A stretch of 28,823 bases of DNA from Desulfovibrio oxyclinae DSM 11498. GTDB lineage: Bacteria > Desulfobacterota > Desulfovibrionia > Desulfovibrionales > Desulfovibrionaceae. The DNA lies in NCBI RefSeq assembly GCF_000375485.1, contig NZ_AQXE01000012.1, forward strand, positions 1 through 28,823, read 5' to 3'. The notes below the pieces were generated by a model. It saw only the letters and a list, made by a program, of their open reading frames with translations. It did not search any database and had not been told where the DNA came from. The translations under genes were made by a program, and so were the position numbers. Positions 1 through 7,820 of this stretch are shown in pieces. Position 1 is the stretch's first letter; each line of letters begins with the position of its first letter.

Positions 1-888
<888 letters not shown>

Positions 889-981
889 TATAACTTGGAG
901 TATTAGTTTGATCACTCTCGTCACAAGCTGACCCTTACGGGTCATGTGATTAAGCGATCTTTCGCTCAACTCGCTATTTAA

Positions 982-993
982 TTGTCAAAGACC
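982..993 (-). promoter_or_regulatory. boxA-like antitermination element in rRNA leader
   Basis: On the minus strand this reads GGTCTTTGACAA. That is close to the boxA core (TGCTCTTTAACAA) bound by NusB/S10 in rRNA leaders. It lies about 95 nt before the mature 16S 5' end and just downstream of promoter P2, the expected place. The leader between it and the 16S gene contains a short hairpin (TGACCC/GGGTCA, 932-947) that may take part in RNase III processing. Confidence 0.7.
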
Positions 994-1036
994 GAAGTTC
1001 CGTTTCTCGGAACGCCTTGCCGAAGCAAGGAAGGGC

Positions 1037-1086
1037 AAACTATGTTTTTGTGTCGCCCCTGTCAACCGTTTTTTTAACTTTTTTTC
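1037..1086 (-). promoter_or_regulatory. rRNA promoter P2 with UP-like element
   Basis: Minus-strand TTGACA (1060-1065), a 17-nt spacer and TAGTTT (1037-1042). Upstream of the -35 is an A/T tract (1066-1086), as in UP elements contacted by the RNA polymerase alpha subunit. Transcription would run into the boxA leader and the 16S gene. Confidence 0.72.
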
Positions 1087-1201
1087 GGGCGCCCCGTTTG
1101 GGACATTCCGAAAAGCCGCTCCGGCTAACCGCTCGATATATTTGGAAAGAACAAGTCGCTCTGTTTGGCCCGTGTGGGCTGCCCCGTCGCGACGAAGAGA
1201 G

Positions 1202-1250
1202 ATTCTACGGAAACACCCTTCACAGGTCAAGCGCTTTTTTCGAAAAAATG
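1202..1250 (-). promoter_or_regulatory. rRNA promoter P1 with A/T-rich upstream element
   Basis: Minus-strand TTGACC (1225-1230), a 17-nt spacer and TAGAAT (1202-1207), preceded by A/T runs at 1235-1250. With P2, 165 bp downstream, this forms the tandem arrangement typical of strong rRNA operons. From here to 1460 nothing gene-like was found; there is only a 6-bp inverted repeat TGGAGC/GCTCCA near 1314-1332. Confidence 0.72.
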
Positions 1251-1463
1251 AACCTTTCTTTCACTTCTTTTGCAAGCTACTGTTTTTATTGATGTATTTT
1301 TATACCCTTTTTGGAGCCTCATTTGCTCCATATTGGGTTCATAATGGCTTTTCCCGTCACAAGAACTCATCTGAGCCTTCAAAAACACTCTTCCGCCCCT
1401 TCGCTCTCCCCGCTTCAGGGGGCGATTTTTAGGCTCCGACTTCCTTCTCATAATCATATTTAG

Positions 1464-1502
1464 TGCTGTCCACGTCTTCTACCATTATATATGGTGACAG
1501 CA
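1464..1502 (+). promoter_or_regulatory. Nested inverted repeats upstream of the GyrI-like gene
   Basis: Two nested dyads share one centre region: TGCTGTC (1464-1470) with GACAGCA (1496-1502), and inside it ACCAT (1481-1485) with ATGGT (1491-1495) around TATAT. The A/T-rich centre may be the -10 of the downstream gene, and the dyads may be an operator. A direct repeat TCACTGG (1506-1512, 1521-1527) follows. No convincing -35 was found, so the exact promoter is undecided. Confidence 0.35.
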
Positions 1503-1560
1503 TCTTCACTGGAAGTCAGAGTCACTGGCTCCATCAAAACAGTTTGAAGGGAGATTCATC

Positions 1561-2025
1561 ATGACTGCGGAAATCATGACACTCGGCCCCATGCTTATCG
1601 GATCGGTTCGTCACGTTGGCCCTTATGCGGAGTGCGAGTCAGCGTGGCATACTCTTCTCGCCTGGGCCACCGAGAGTCAGGTTCTGAGACAGGATACGGC
1701 GTTTATCGGCATTTGCCATGACGATCCGAACCAGACTCCCCCGGAGCAGATCCGCTACGATGCCTGCATAACCGTTCCCGACGGCGTCGGTGGTAGCGAA
1801 GCCGTCACCCTTGGCACCATCCCTGCCGGCGACTACCTGTCTTTGATGCATTCCGGATCATATGAAGGACTCGGCAATGCATGGGGTGCCCTGTTCGAGC
1901 AGGAGCTGCCAACGTGTGGGAAAGAGTTCGATCCCAAAAAACCCTGTTTTGAGCAATATCTCAACAGTCCGCAGCAGACACCGCCTGAAGATTTGCGCAC
2001 GAGGCTGTTCGTCCCGTTGAAATAA
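1561..2025 (+). CDS. GyrI-like small-molecule-binding domain protein
   Basis: A 154-aa protein that is entirely one GyrI-like (AraC effector-binding / SOUL-type) domain with no DNA-binding part. Recognisable stretches are RYDACITVP near the middle, the IPAGDYLSLMHSGSYEGL strand-turn-strand segment, and a C-terminal EQYLNSP...TPPEDLRTRLFVPLK typical of the family. Stand-alone members bind hydrophobic or cationic small molecules; some inhibit gyrase, others act as drug-binding or hydrolase proteins. Which applies here cannot be told. The start follows a good ribosome binding site (GAAGGGA). It is monocistronic: the upstream rRNA operon is divergent and the downstream aminopeptidase convergent. 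Family assignment is firm, cellular role unknown. Confidence 0.85.
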   Translation: MTAEIMTLGPMLIGSVRHVGPYAECESAWHTLLAWATESQVLRQDTAFIGICHDDPNQTPPEQIRYDACITVPDGVGGSEAVTLGTIPAGDYLSLMHSGSYEGLGNAWGALFEQELPTCGKEFDPKKPCFEQYLNSPQQTPPEDLRTRLFVPLK

Positions 2026-2053
2026 AAAAGGGCCCCGGAGTTTTCCGGAGCCC
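2024..2053 (-). terminator. Intrinsic terminator of the M18 aminopeptidase gene
   Basis: A 10-bp stem with one mismatch (GGGCYCCGGA type arms, 2030-2039 and 2044-2053) and a 4-nt loop, followed on the minus strand by six T (2024-2029). Its tail overlaps the last bases of the convergent GyrI-like gene. On the plus strand no T-run follows, so it fits the minus-strand gene best. Confidence 0.8.
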
Positions 2054-2077
2054 ATATCATATATATCGGCCAGCCCC

Positions 2078-3460
2078 CTACTGCCTGAGAAACTCGCGAA
2101 ACGCCCGGACCGTTGCGTACAGGTCCGCCTTTGATGCGAGCTCGAACGGGCTGTGCATGGAAAGCACCGGCATACCAACGTCGATGATATCCATACCATA
2201 TATAGCAAGGAACTTGGCGACGGTACCGCCGCCCCCCATATCGACCTTGCCGAGCTCCGCCATCTGCCACGGCACCTCGGCTTCATCGAAGATGGACCTT
2301 AGCCAGCCGATGAATTCGGGGTGGGCATCGTTTGCGCCGACCTTGCCCCGGTGCCCGGTGAACTTGTTGAAGCATGGCCCATAGCCCATGAAGGCCGCAT
2401 TGCGCTCTTCATGAACATCCTTGAAGTTCGGATCCACCGCGGCGGCAACGTCAGCCGACAGAGCCGTGCCGTTCATCATTACACGCGAGAGTTTGGCATC
2501 CGGCTCCCAGCTCTCAAGCAGCTCGTCCAGGGTGTACTCGAAGAAAAGCGACTTTGCCCCGGTGGCACCGTCCGAGCCGATCTCTTCCTTGTCCCAAAGC
2601 AGCACGATCTGAGTGAACTCCGGCTCCGGCTCGTCGAGCAGGGCCTCCAGTGCGCAGAAGCAGCTGGAACGGTCATCATGGCCGTAGCCGCCGATCATTG
2701 AGGAATCGAGTCCGACGTAACGCGCGGGTCCAGCCGGAACCGCCTGCAGTTCGGCGCTGATCAGGTCCGATTCGTCGATGCCATAGCGGTCATGCAGCAG
2801 ACCGAGGATCATATGCTTGACCCTCGCCCCCTTTTCGGGCTTGTCCTCGCCTTCTCCCAGTAGCGGCACCGTGCCGAGAACCACATTGAGTTTTTCTGCT
2901 TCAAAAGCTTCCGAAACCTTCTTCTCCATATCCTTATGGGCGAGGTGCGGCAGCAGGTCCGTCACGGTCAACACCGGATCTTCCGGCTTTTCACCAACTT
3001 CCACACGAACCACATCGCCGTCGCGCTTGACGACGACACCGTGCAGAGCAAGCGGCATGGTCAGCCACTGATATTTTCGGATGCCTCCGTAATAGTGGGT
3101 CTTGGCAAGGCATATTTCCGTATCCTGATACAGCGGGCGCTGCTTGAGGTCGAGGCGCGGGGCATCTGCGTGCGCTCCCACCAGTCTGAATCCTTCGGAG
3201 AGCGGCCTGCGGCCCTTGCGTGCGAAAAATCCAGTCTTGCCGCGCTGAATGCGCATCACGGCATCGGCCCCGAAGTCCTCGACGAATCCGGCCTGTTCTG
3301 CCCTTTTGCGGGCGTAATTCATCACCAGCCGTTCGGTTTTGCACGCAGACAGGAAGTCCACATAGCGGGCTGCCATTTCATCCATGGCGGTACGGTCCGC
3401 CTCGGAGGTATAGGTCTCCCACGCATTCTTCGGGGTATATTCCAATTCGGACTTACTCAT
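2078..3460 (-). CDS. M18 family zinc aminopeptidase
   Basis: A 460-aa cytosolic dinuclear-zinc aminopeptidase of family M18 (aspartyl aminopeptidase-like), expected to trim acidic or other N-terminal residues from peptides during peptide recycling. Metal-site motifs are all present: GAHADAPRL (His97), GHDDRSS (near residues 260-266, Asp263), DKEEIGSDG (Glu292/Glu293) and LSMHSPFE (His436 region). Length is normal for the family. The ATG follows GAGAGGAA at a suitable distance. It has its own terminator and is separated from folC-selA by that operon's terminator, so it is probably a single-gene unit. Substrate specificity is inferred from the family only. Confidence 0.93.
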   Translation of the reverse strand: MSKSELEYTPKNAWETYTSEADRTAMDEMAARYVDFLSACKTERLVMNYARKRAEQAGFVEDFGADAVMRIQRGKTGFFARKGRRPLSEGFRLVGAHADAPRLDLKQRPLYQDTEICLAKTHYYGGIRKYQWLTMPLALHGVVVKRDGDVVRVEVGEKPEDPVLTVTDLLPHLAHKDMEKKVSEAFEAEKLNVVLGTVPLLGEGEDKPEKGARVKHMILGLLHDRYGIDESDLISAELQAVPAGPARYVGLDSSMIGGYGHDDRSSCFCALEALLDEPEPEFTQIVLLWDKEEIGSDGATGAKSLFFEYTLDELLESWEPDAKLSRVMMNGTALSADVAAAVDPNFKDVHEERNAAFMGYGPCFNKFTGHRGKVGANDAHPEFIGWLRSIFDEAEVPWQMAELGKVDMGGGGTVAKFLAIYGMDIIDVGMPVLSMHSPFELASKADLYATVRAFREFLRQ

Positions 3461-3515
3461 TCGGTATTCCTCTCTGTTTTCGGAAGCGACCTATAAAGGA
3501 AGTATTTCTTGTAAC

Positions 3516-3567
3516 GTTCGGCCCCGAACCTGTGGTCGGTACGAATCCGGCCTGCTCCCGTCGGGAG
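3516..3567. promoter_or_regulatory. Two palindromes upstream of the aminopeptidase gene
   Basis: GTTCGG-CC-CCGAAC (3516-3529) is a perfect dyad and CTCCCGTCGGGAG (3555-3567) is a near-perfect 13-bp dyad, both within 110 bp of the aminopeptidase start on the minus strand. They could be operators or hairpins in the 5' untranslated region. No clear -35/-10 pair was found here. Confidence 0.3.
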
Positions 3568-3654
3568 TCAGGGATACTATGTTCGGGGGAGTTTGAAAAG
3601 GTGGGGAGGAAGGCGGATGTGCAGCAACGATGGAATGAACTATCCATCATAAAT

Positions 3655-3695
3655 CCCAAAAAAGCCGGACATCCCGTTTACGGGATGTCCGGCTT
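3655..3695 (-). terminator. Strong intrinsic terminator of folC-selA
   Basis: A perfect 15-bp stem (arms 3662-3676 and 3681-3695; AAGCCGGACATCCCG on the left) with loop TTTA. On the minus strand it runs straight into six T (3656-3661). It lies 21 bp after the selA stop codon. Confidence 0.93.
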
Positions 3696-3716
3696 GAAAC
3701 TCGACTTCGGCAACGG

Positions 3717-5111
3717 TTATGTCAACGCCTGACGAATGGCTCCGGCCGCAAGGCGGTATTCCTTGGGATCAAGCGTGCGCGGGTCGAGGCAGAAGACATC
3801 GTCCTCAATGCGCGCCACCAGCGGGGGTTCCGTGTCCAGAAGCCGCTTCTTCAGTTCCGGGACGCTCAGCTCGCGCGGCTGGACCGTCACCAGGGCCGTG
3901 TCCAGGTCCTGTTCCGGAAACGCCCCGCCACCTACGCGGGAAACGCCTTTTCTGACGCCCACGGTGACCGCGTCGCCCAGTTCCTCGCGCAGGACTTTCG
4001 CCAGACGGTTGGCCCGGCTGCGCAGATTTTTGTACGGCATGGTGATCATATTCAGCGTGGGCACGCTCGACTTGGCCTTATCCATATCCAAATACAGCCG
4101 CAAGGTGGCCTCAAGGGCGGCAAGCGTCATTTTGTCGATGCGCACCGCGCGATTGATCGGGTTCTTCTTGATCATGTCGATCCAGCGTTTGCGACCGACG
4201 ATGATCCCCGCTTGTGGACCGCCGAGCACTTTATCCCCTGAAAAGGAAACCACATCCGCGCCCTGCGCGACGACTTCCTGAACAGTGGGTTCGTTGATCA
4301 GCCCCATACCGTCGAAACGGAACAGGCTGCCGCTACCCAGATCCTCCAGCACCGGCAGGTCGTACCTGTCGCCCAATTCACGCATCTCGGGCAGGGAGAC
4401 TTCCTTGGTAAAACCGATCAATCGGAAATTGGAGGTATGCACCCGCATCAATGCGCCGGTGTTTTCGTTGATAGCTCCCTCGTAGTCCTTGACGTGCGTC
4501 CGGTTGGTGGCGCCAACTTCGTGCAGGATGGCCCCGGTCTTGGACATGACATCAGGAATGCGGAACGAACCGCCGATCTCCACGAGCTGCCCGCGCGACA
4601 CCACGACTTCGCGCTCCTTGGCGAGCGTTTCCAGCATGATGAAGACCGCGGAGGCGTTGTTGTTGACCACCAGCGCGGCTTCGGCACCAGTAATGTCGCA
4701 CAGCAGCTTTTCCACGTGGCTGTAGCGGCTGCCACGCTCGCCGGTGTCGAGGTCGAATTCGAGGTTGGAATAATGCGCGCAGGCTTCCACTACGGCGTCC
4801 ACTGCTTCTTTGGCGAGCAGCGACCGGCCCATGTTGGTGTGCACGACCACGCCGGTGGCATTGAGCACGCGCCTGAAATGAGGGCGCGCCTTGGTGCGGA
4901 CGTAAGCCTTGATTCTCGGAATAAGTGTGCCCAGCGCCAACGCGCTTTCCTCGCCGATGACGCCGCTGCGAATCTCTTCGCGGCAAACGTCCAGAAATTC
5001 GTTGACCAGACCACGCAAAAGCGGGCGCGGCAGTTCCTTCATGTCCTGCTCGTCATCGAGGGCTGTCAGGACCGCGTCCACTGAGGGCAGATGCCTGAAT
5101 AGATGGGACAC
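3717..5111 (-). CDS. selA: L-seryl-tRNA(Sec) selenium transferase
   Basis: SelA is a PLP enzyme that converts seryl-tRNA(Sec) to selenocysteyl-tRNA(Sec) using selenophosphate. The 464-aa protein has normal family length. Visible family segments are the N-terminal RRVLNATGVVVHTNMGRS (about residues 80-97), NNNASAVF, and the PLP-lysine motif SFSGDKVLGGPQAG with Lys294. The start codon is GTG, not ATG: it is preceded by AAGGAG at 8 nt and opens with the family-like SHLFRHLPSVD. The gene lies 30 bp downstream of folC and shares its terminator, so the two are probably co-transcribed. Presence of selA implies that the organism makes selenoproteins; selB, selC and selD are not in the window. Confidence 0.97.
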   Translation of the reverse strand: MSHLFRHLPSVDAVLTALDDEQDMKELPRPLLRGLVNEFLDVCREEIRSGVIGEESALALGTLIPRIKAYVRTKARPHFRRVLNATGVVVHTNMGRSLLAKEAVDAVVEACAHYSNLEFDLDTGERGSRYSHVEKLLCDITGAEAALVVNNNASAVFIMLETLAKEREVVVSRGQLVEIGGSFRIPDVMSKTGAILHEVGATNRTHVKDYEGAINENTGALMRVHTSNFRLIGFTKEVSLPEMRELGDRYDLPVLEDLGSGSLFRFDGMGLINEPTVQEVVAQGADVVSFSGDKVLGGPQAGIIVGRKRWIDMIKKNPINRAVRIDKMTLAALEATLRLYLDMDKAKSSVPTLNMITMPYKNLRSRANRLAKVLREELGDAVTVGVRKGVSRVGGGAFPEQDLDTALVTVQPRELSVPELKKRLLDTEPPLVARIEDDVFCLDPRTLDPKEYRLAAGAIRQALT

Positions 5112-5141
5112 GTATATTCTCCTTGGCTGTCGTGCGGTTGG

Positions 5142-6359
5142 CTACGGATTCAGAAGTTCCGGATATACCGAATAAACGTCGCCCAGTAAATACAGGGACC
5201 CGCAGACGAGGATCGGGCCATCACCATCAAGAGCTTGATTCAGCGCGGTGCGGATATCAGGGGCCGCATCCGCCCTGCCGCCAAGCGCGTGCGCAAGCTC
5301 ACCTGGATCGGCGGCGCGATCCCAGTCGGTGCGGGTCACGATGATTCGTTCGGTTTCCATGGATTCCAGCAACGGCAGCATGGCATCGAGATCCTTGTCT
5401 GCCATGCTGCCGAAGACGATACTCTGCGGGCGGACACATTCAGTACGCAGGGTCTTCGCCAACGCCCTCAATGCATGGGCGTTGTGCGCTCCGTCCAGAA
5501 ATACCGTTTTGCCCTCGATGCGACCCTCTTGAAAGCGTCCCGGAATGAAAGCCCGTGCAAGGCCGGATGCTTCTGCTGCCGGATCCGTGCGCATCCCCTG
5601 CTGCTGCGCGAAAAGCCGCCAGCCGGCCAAAGCCAGCCGTGCGTTGTCGCGCTGGTGCCCGCCCTTGAGCCCCAGCCCTCCTCCGGGTTCCTCGGCAAGC
5701 TCCGTGCAGAGCGAAAGGGGCACTCCGACTTCTGTGGCGCGGTGTTGCAGGGCCTCAATCACGGCGGAGTCCTGGCTGGCCGTCACCGCCTTCCCGCCCG
5801 GATGCATTGCTCCGGCCTTGTCCGCAGCGATGGCTTCCAGTGTTCCCCCGAGCACCTTTTCGTGGTCCAGCCCCACCGGAGTGAACACGGTCAGCCTTGG
5901 ACGATAGACGTTGGTGGCGTCATACCGACCGCCCAGACCGGCCTCCATCACGGCAACGTCAACCTTGGCGCCCCGGAACGCCTCCATGGCCAGCGCCGTC
6001 TGAAATTCGAAATAAGTCAGCTCGTCACCACCGGGAGTATCAATAATGATACCCGCAAGCCGAACCCAGTCTTCACGCGGCAGCATCCGACCGTTTACCC
6101 GGACGCGTTCTCTGGGCGTCACGAAATGCGGTGAGGTAAAGAGACCGGTTTTCAGCCCATGGGCCCGAGCAAGCGACTCGATGAAGGTGGATGTGGATCC
6201 CTTGCCATTGGTGCCGACCACATGGATGACCGGGGGCAGCCCCTCGGCCCCGGCTGCGTCGCGCAGTCGCTGCATCCTGCCAAGGCTCAGGTCCATGCTG
6301 AAAAGCCCCAGCTCGTCCATATAGTTCCGCAAGGCCCGGTAGTCGGTGATTCGCGCCAT
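5142..6359 (-). CDS. folC: Bifunctional dihydrofolate / folylpolyglutamate synthase
   Basis: FolC ligates glutamate to dihydropteroate and then to folates, retaining them in the cell. The 405-aa protein begins MARITDYRALRNYMDELG, carries the P-loop GTNGKGS (residues 49-55), the Mur-ligase-like segment VMEAGLGGRYDATNV and the second-domain LDGAHNAHAL. The frame is open to 6455, but the start at 6359 is chosen because AAGGAGG sits 7 nt before that ATG, and the extra 32 residues resemble no folC N-terminus. It is the first gene of a folC-selA unit and is divergent from the tRNA-Arg gene. Confidence 0.95.
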   Translation of the reverse strand: MARITDYRALRNYMDELGLFSMDLSLGRMQRLRDAAGAEGLPPVIHVVGTNGKGSTSTFIESLARAHGLKTGLFTSPHFVTPRERVRVNGRMLPREDWVRLAGIIIDTPGGDELTYFEFQTALAMEAFRGAKVDVAVMEAGLGGRYDATNVYRPRLTVFTPVGLDHEKVLGGTLEAIAADKAGAMHPGGKAVTASQDSAVIEALQHRATEVGVPLSLCTELAEEPGGGLGLKGGHQRDNARLALAGWRLFAQQQGMRTDPAAEASGLARAFIPGRFQEGRIEGKTVFLDGAHNAHALRALAKTLRTECVRPQSIVFGSMADKDLDAMLPLLESMETERIIVTRTDWDRAADPGELAHALGGRADAAPDIRTALNQALDGDGPILVCGSLYLLGDVYSVYPELLNP

Positions 6360-6432
6360 GATCCATCCTCCTTCAGTGGGTGCGTGGAGGTGGGAATAAC
6401 AGGAATACCCCTGAATCGGAATCGCTTTTCTC

Positions 6433-6461
6433 TTGACCGTTGCTCCCGACTCCATTACGAA
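6433..6461 (+). promoter_or_regulatory. Promoter of tRNA-Arg
   Basis: TTGACC (6433-6438), an exact 17-nt spacer and TACGAA (6456-6461). The tRNA 5' end lies 11 nt downstream, so transcription would start at or very near the mature end. Confidence 0.6.
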
Positions 6462-6471
6462 AATCCCGCAC

Positions 6472-6548
6472 GCGCCCGTAGCTCAGATGGACAGAGCAGG
6501 AGCCTTCTAAGCTCTTGGCCGGGGGTTCGAATCCTCCCGGGCGCACCA
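6472..6548 (+). tRNA. tRNA-Arg (anticodon UCU)
   Basis: A complete 77-nt cloverleaf: acceptor GCGCCCG pairs with CGGGCGC (6538-6544), D-stem GCTC/GAGC, anticodon stem GGAGC/GCTCT with loop CTTCTAA (6504-6510), a 5-nt variable loop, and T-stem GGGGG/CCTCC around TTCGAAT. The anticodon TCT (6506-6508) reads AGA. The discriminator A and the CCA tail are encoded. A promoter and terminator flank it, so it is a single-gene unit. Confidence 0.97.
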
Positions 6549-6557
6549 TGAATTTCA

Positions 6558-6588
6558 GGCGGCGGTACTTCGGTACCGTCGCCTTTTT
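6558..6588 (+). terminator. Terminator of tRNA-Arg
   Basis: An 11-bp stem with one G-U pair (GGCGGCGGTAC / GTACCGTCGCC) closed by a TTCG tetraloop and followed by TTTTT (6584-6588), 10 nt after the CCA. Confidence 0.92.
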
Positions 6589-6632
6589 CATGGTCAAAAA
6601 AATTGGCCCCGCATAGCGGCACTGCGTCAAAG

Positions 6633-6648
6633 GTACAGTGATTTGTAC
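6633..6648 (+). promoter_or_regulatory. Inverted repeat, possible activator site
   Basis: GTACA-N6-TGTAC, a 16-bp dyad at about -130 to -115 relative to the predicted start of the small RNA at 6763. That is the distance and size usual for an enhancer-binding-protein site upstream of a sigma-54 promoter. No matching second copy was seen. Confidence 0.25.
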
Positions 6649-6735
6649 TCTCTTCACCCAAACCCCCAAAGACTCCTCCAAACTCAATCGCCTGGAAATA
6701 AAGAACAAAAACTCATAATAAGCCATCTGCATTCT

Positions 6736-6751
6736 TTGGCACGCCAAATGC
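6736..6751 (+). promoter_or_regulatory. Sigma-54 (-24/-12) promoter candidate
   Basis: TTGGCACG-CCAA-ATGC matches the sigma-54 consensus (YTGGCACGNNNNTTGCW) except for one base of the -12 box. GG (6738-6739) and GC (6750-6751) have the required 10-nt separation. The predicted start is near 6763. Caution: the same bases form TTTGGC-AC-GCCAAA (6735-6748), so a repressor-type palindrome is an alternative reading. Confidence 0.5.
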
Positions 6752-6762
6752 TAGGTTCAACA

Positions 6763-6818
6763 TACCTTCTTTCTTTTGCAATTTGCACCAAGGCTCCCGG
6801 ACGGTCCGGGAGTTTTTT
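6763..6818 (+). ncRNA. Candidate ~55-nt small RNA under sigma-54 control
   Basis: Between the sigma-54-like promoter and the terminator at 6794-6818 there is no protein gene, and the next gene is on the other strand. The predicted transcript has an unstructured C/U-rich 5' part (CCTTCTTTCTTTT, 6765-6777) and ends in a strong G/C hairpin plus six T. The C/U stretch is complementary to A/G-rich ribosome binding sites, which suggests an mRNA-binding RNA. Existence is inferred from promoter plus terminator only. An orphan terminator of an unseen longer transcript is possible. Confidence 0.4.
6794..6818 (+). terminator. Intrinsic terminator of the candidate small RNA
   Basis: Arms CTCCCGGAC (6794-6802) and GTCCGGGAG (6804-6812); the inner bases open to form the loop. 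T6 follows (6813-6818). Plus-strand orientation only. Confidence 0.8.
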
Positions 6819-6830
6819 GGTTTCTGGGCA

Positions 6831-6866
6831 CACAAAAGGCGCAGCCAGCTGGCTGCGCCTTTTGTG
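6831..6866. terminator. Bidirectional terminator
   Basis: A 36-bp perfect palindrome centred on CAG|CTG, with AAAA on the left arm and TTTT on the right. It can therefore terminate in either direction. It lies 20 bp after the lipoprotein stop codon (minus strand) and backs up the small-RNA terminator on the plus strand. Confidence 0.85.
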
Positions 6867-6886
6867 ATTTCCATAGATGGCAGCGG

Positions 6887-7594
6887 CTATTCGGCAAGAC
6901 CGCTTTCGTTAATGTCTTCGGGGTGATCGGGTTTCACCGGCGTGGCGTCCGGATCTTCCTCCACCTGTAGGTAGTCCGGCAAGTCCACTTCATCGCCGGT
7001 AGACTGCATTCCGGACGCATCGTCCGAGGGCATTTCGTTGCCAAGATCGGTTTCCACCGGTTCCGGCGTCCCCCCTTCATCCATCTCGGATGAAGACTCA
7101 GCAGCCTTGAACTTTCTCACGTTGCGGATCATTCTCTCCTGCTCGGCAATGCGCAGGTCAAGATCCTCAATCAGGTGGCGGGTTTTCTTCACTTCCGCCT
7201 CCAGCCCGAACCGCTCGGTCTCATTCTTGAGCTTGTCGGCGCGGTAGTCATTGAGTGCCTTCACGTTCTTGGCCGGATCGCCGAGATTCTGCGCCTCAAG
7301 GGCTTCGAGCTTGGCAATTTCGACTTCGATCTCACGATGCTCGACCCTGTTTTCCGCCAGCTCCTCTTCATGCTCGGCCAGCTGCTCCTGTCGCTCCGCA
7401 CGACTGGTCCGCAACTCGGCGAGCTTGAGCTCTTCCTCGGCCAGATCAAGCCTGTCCATGGCCGAATACACCTCGCCCATTTCCGAGGAAGGAATCTGTC
7501 CCACCAGCGAGTCATCCACCCCTCCGAACACTCCGGTGGTAGTGCATCCGGAAAGCAATCCAAGCAGACAGACAGCGCCAAATATTTTTTTCAT
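6887..7594 (-). CDS. Coiled-coil lipoprotein of unknown function
   Basis: A 235-aa protein with a short lipoprotein signal peptide (MKKIFGAVCLLGLLSGC; lipobox LLSG-Cys17). Residues about 45-160 are rich in Glu, Lys, Arg and Leu and form a long predicted coiled coil. An acidic tail of about 70 residues (Asp, Glu, Pro) follows. No enzymatic motif is seen. It is probably anchored in the outer or inner membrane facing the periplasm; the residues after the Cys are TTT, so no Asp at +2 argues for inner-membrane retention. The frame is open to 7696, but the start at 7594 has GGAGG 6 nt upstream and gives the signal peptide. Single-gene unit with its own terminator. Confidence 0.85.
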   Translation of the reverse strand: MKKIFGAVCLLGLLSGCTTTGVFGGVDDSLVGQIPSSEMGEVYSAMDRLDLAEEELKLAELRTSRAERQEQLAEHEEELAENRVEHREIEVEIAKLEALEAQNLGDPAKNVKALNDYRADKLKNETERFGLEAEVKKTRHLIEDLDLRIAEQERMIRNVRKFKAAESSSEMDEGGTPEPVETDLGNEMPSDDASGMQSTGDEVDLPDYLQVEEDPDATPVKPDHPEDINESGLAE

Positions 7595-7762
7595 CTCGTC
7601 CTCCAAGACGGTAATAGCATTCTTCAGTTGCATGTAACTGGCTGATTGTCCGCCACATACCCCTTGCCGCGACTGATGGCAAGCTTGTGCAAGCATTCAC
7701 GCCCACCTACTTCATCAACCTTTTACGCTTTTCAGAGATGCCCTCTTGCAATAGAAGATAAC

Positions 7763-7796
7763 AAAAAAAGGGAGCGACCGAAGCCGCTCCCTTTTC
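7763..7796 (-). terminator. Terminator of the etfBA cluster
   Basis: Stem GGGAGCG / CGCTCCC extended by A-T pairs, around an 8-nt loop, followed on the minus strand by seven T (7763-7769). It lies 25 bp past the etfA stop codon. The 168 bp between it and the lipoprotein start hold no gene; a clear promoter for the lipoprotein was not identified. Confidence 0.88.
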
Positions 7797-7820
7797 ATAT
7801 TCAGATTCGTTTCGGGTGAT

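Noticed and set aside
1314..1332. Hairpin TGGAGC/GCTCCA as a terminator
   Set aside because: The stem is only 6 bp, no T-run follows on either strand in the right place, and no gene ends nearby.
1811..1828. GG-N10-GC sigma-54-like match (TTGGCACC...TGCC)
   Set aside because: It lies inside the GyrI-like coding sequence, the -24 box lacks the final G, and nothing starts downstream.
6360..6455. N-terminal extension of folC to an ATG at 6455
   Set aside because: No ribosome binding site there, no family similarity, and AAGGAGG marks the start at 6359. Similar extensions were rejected for the lipoprotein (to 7696), etfA (to 8903), etfB (to 9690) and the MarR gene (to 18813).
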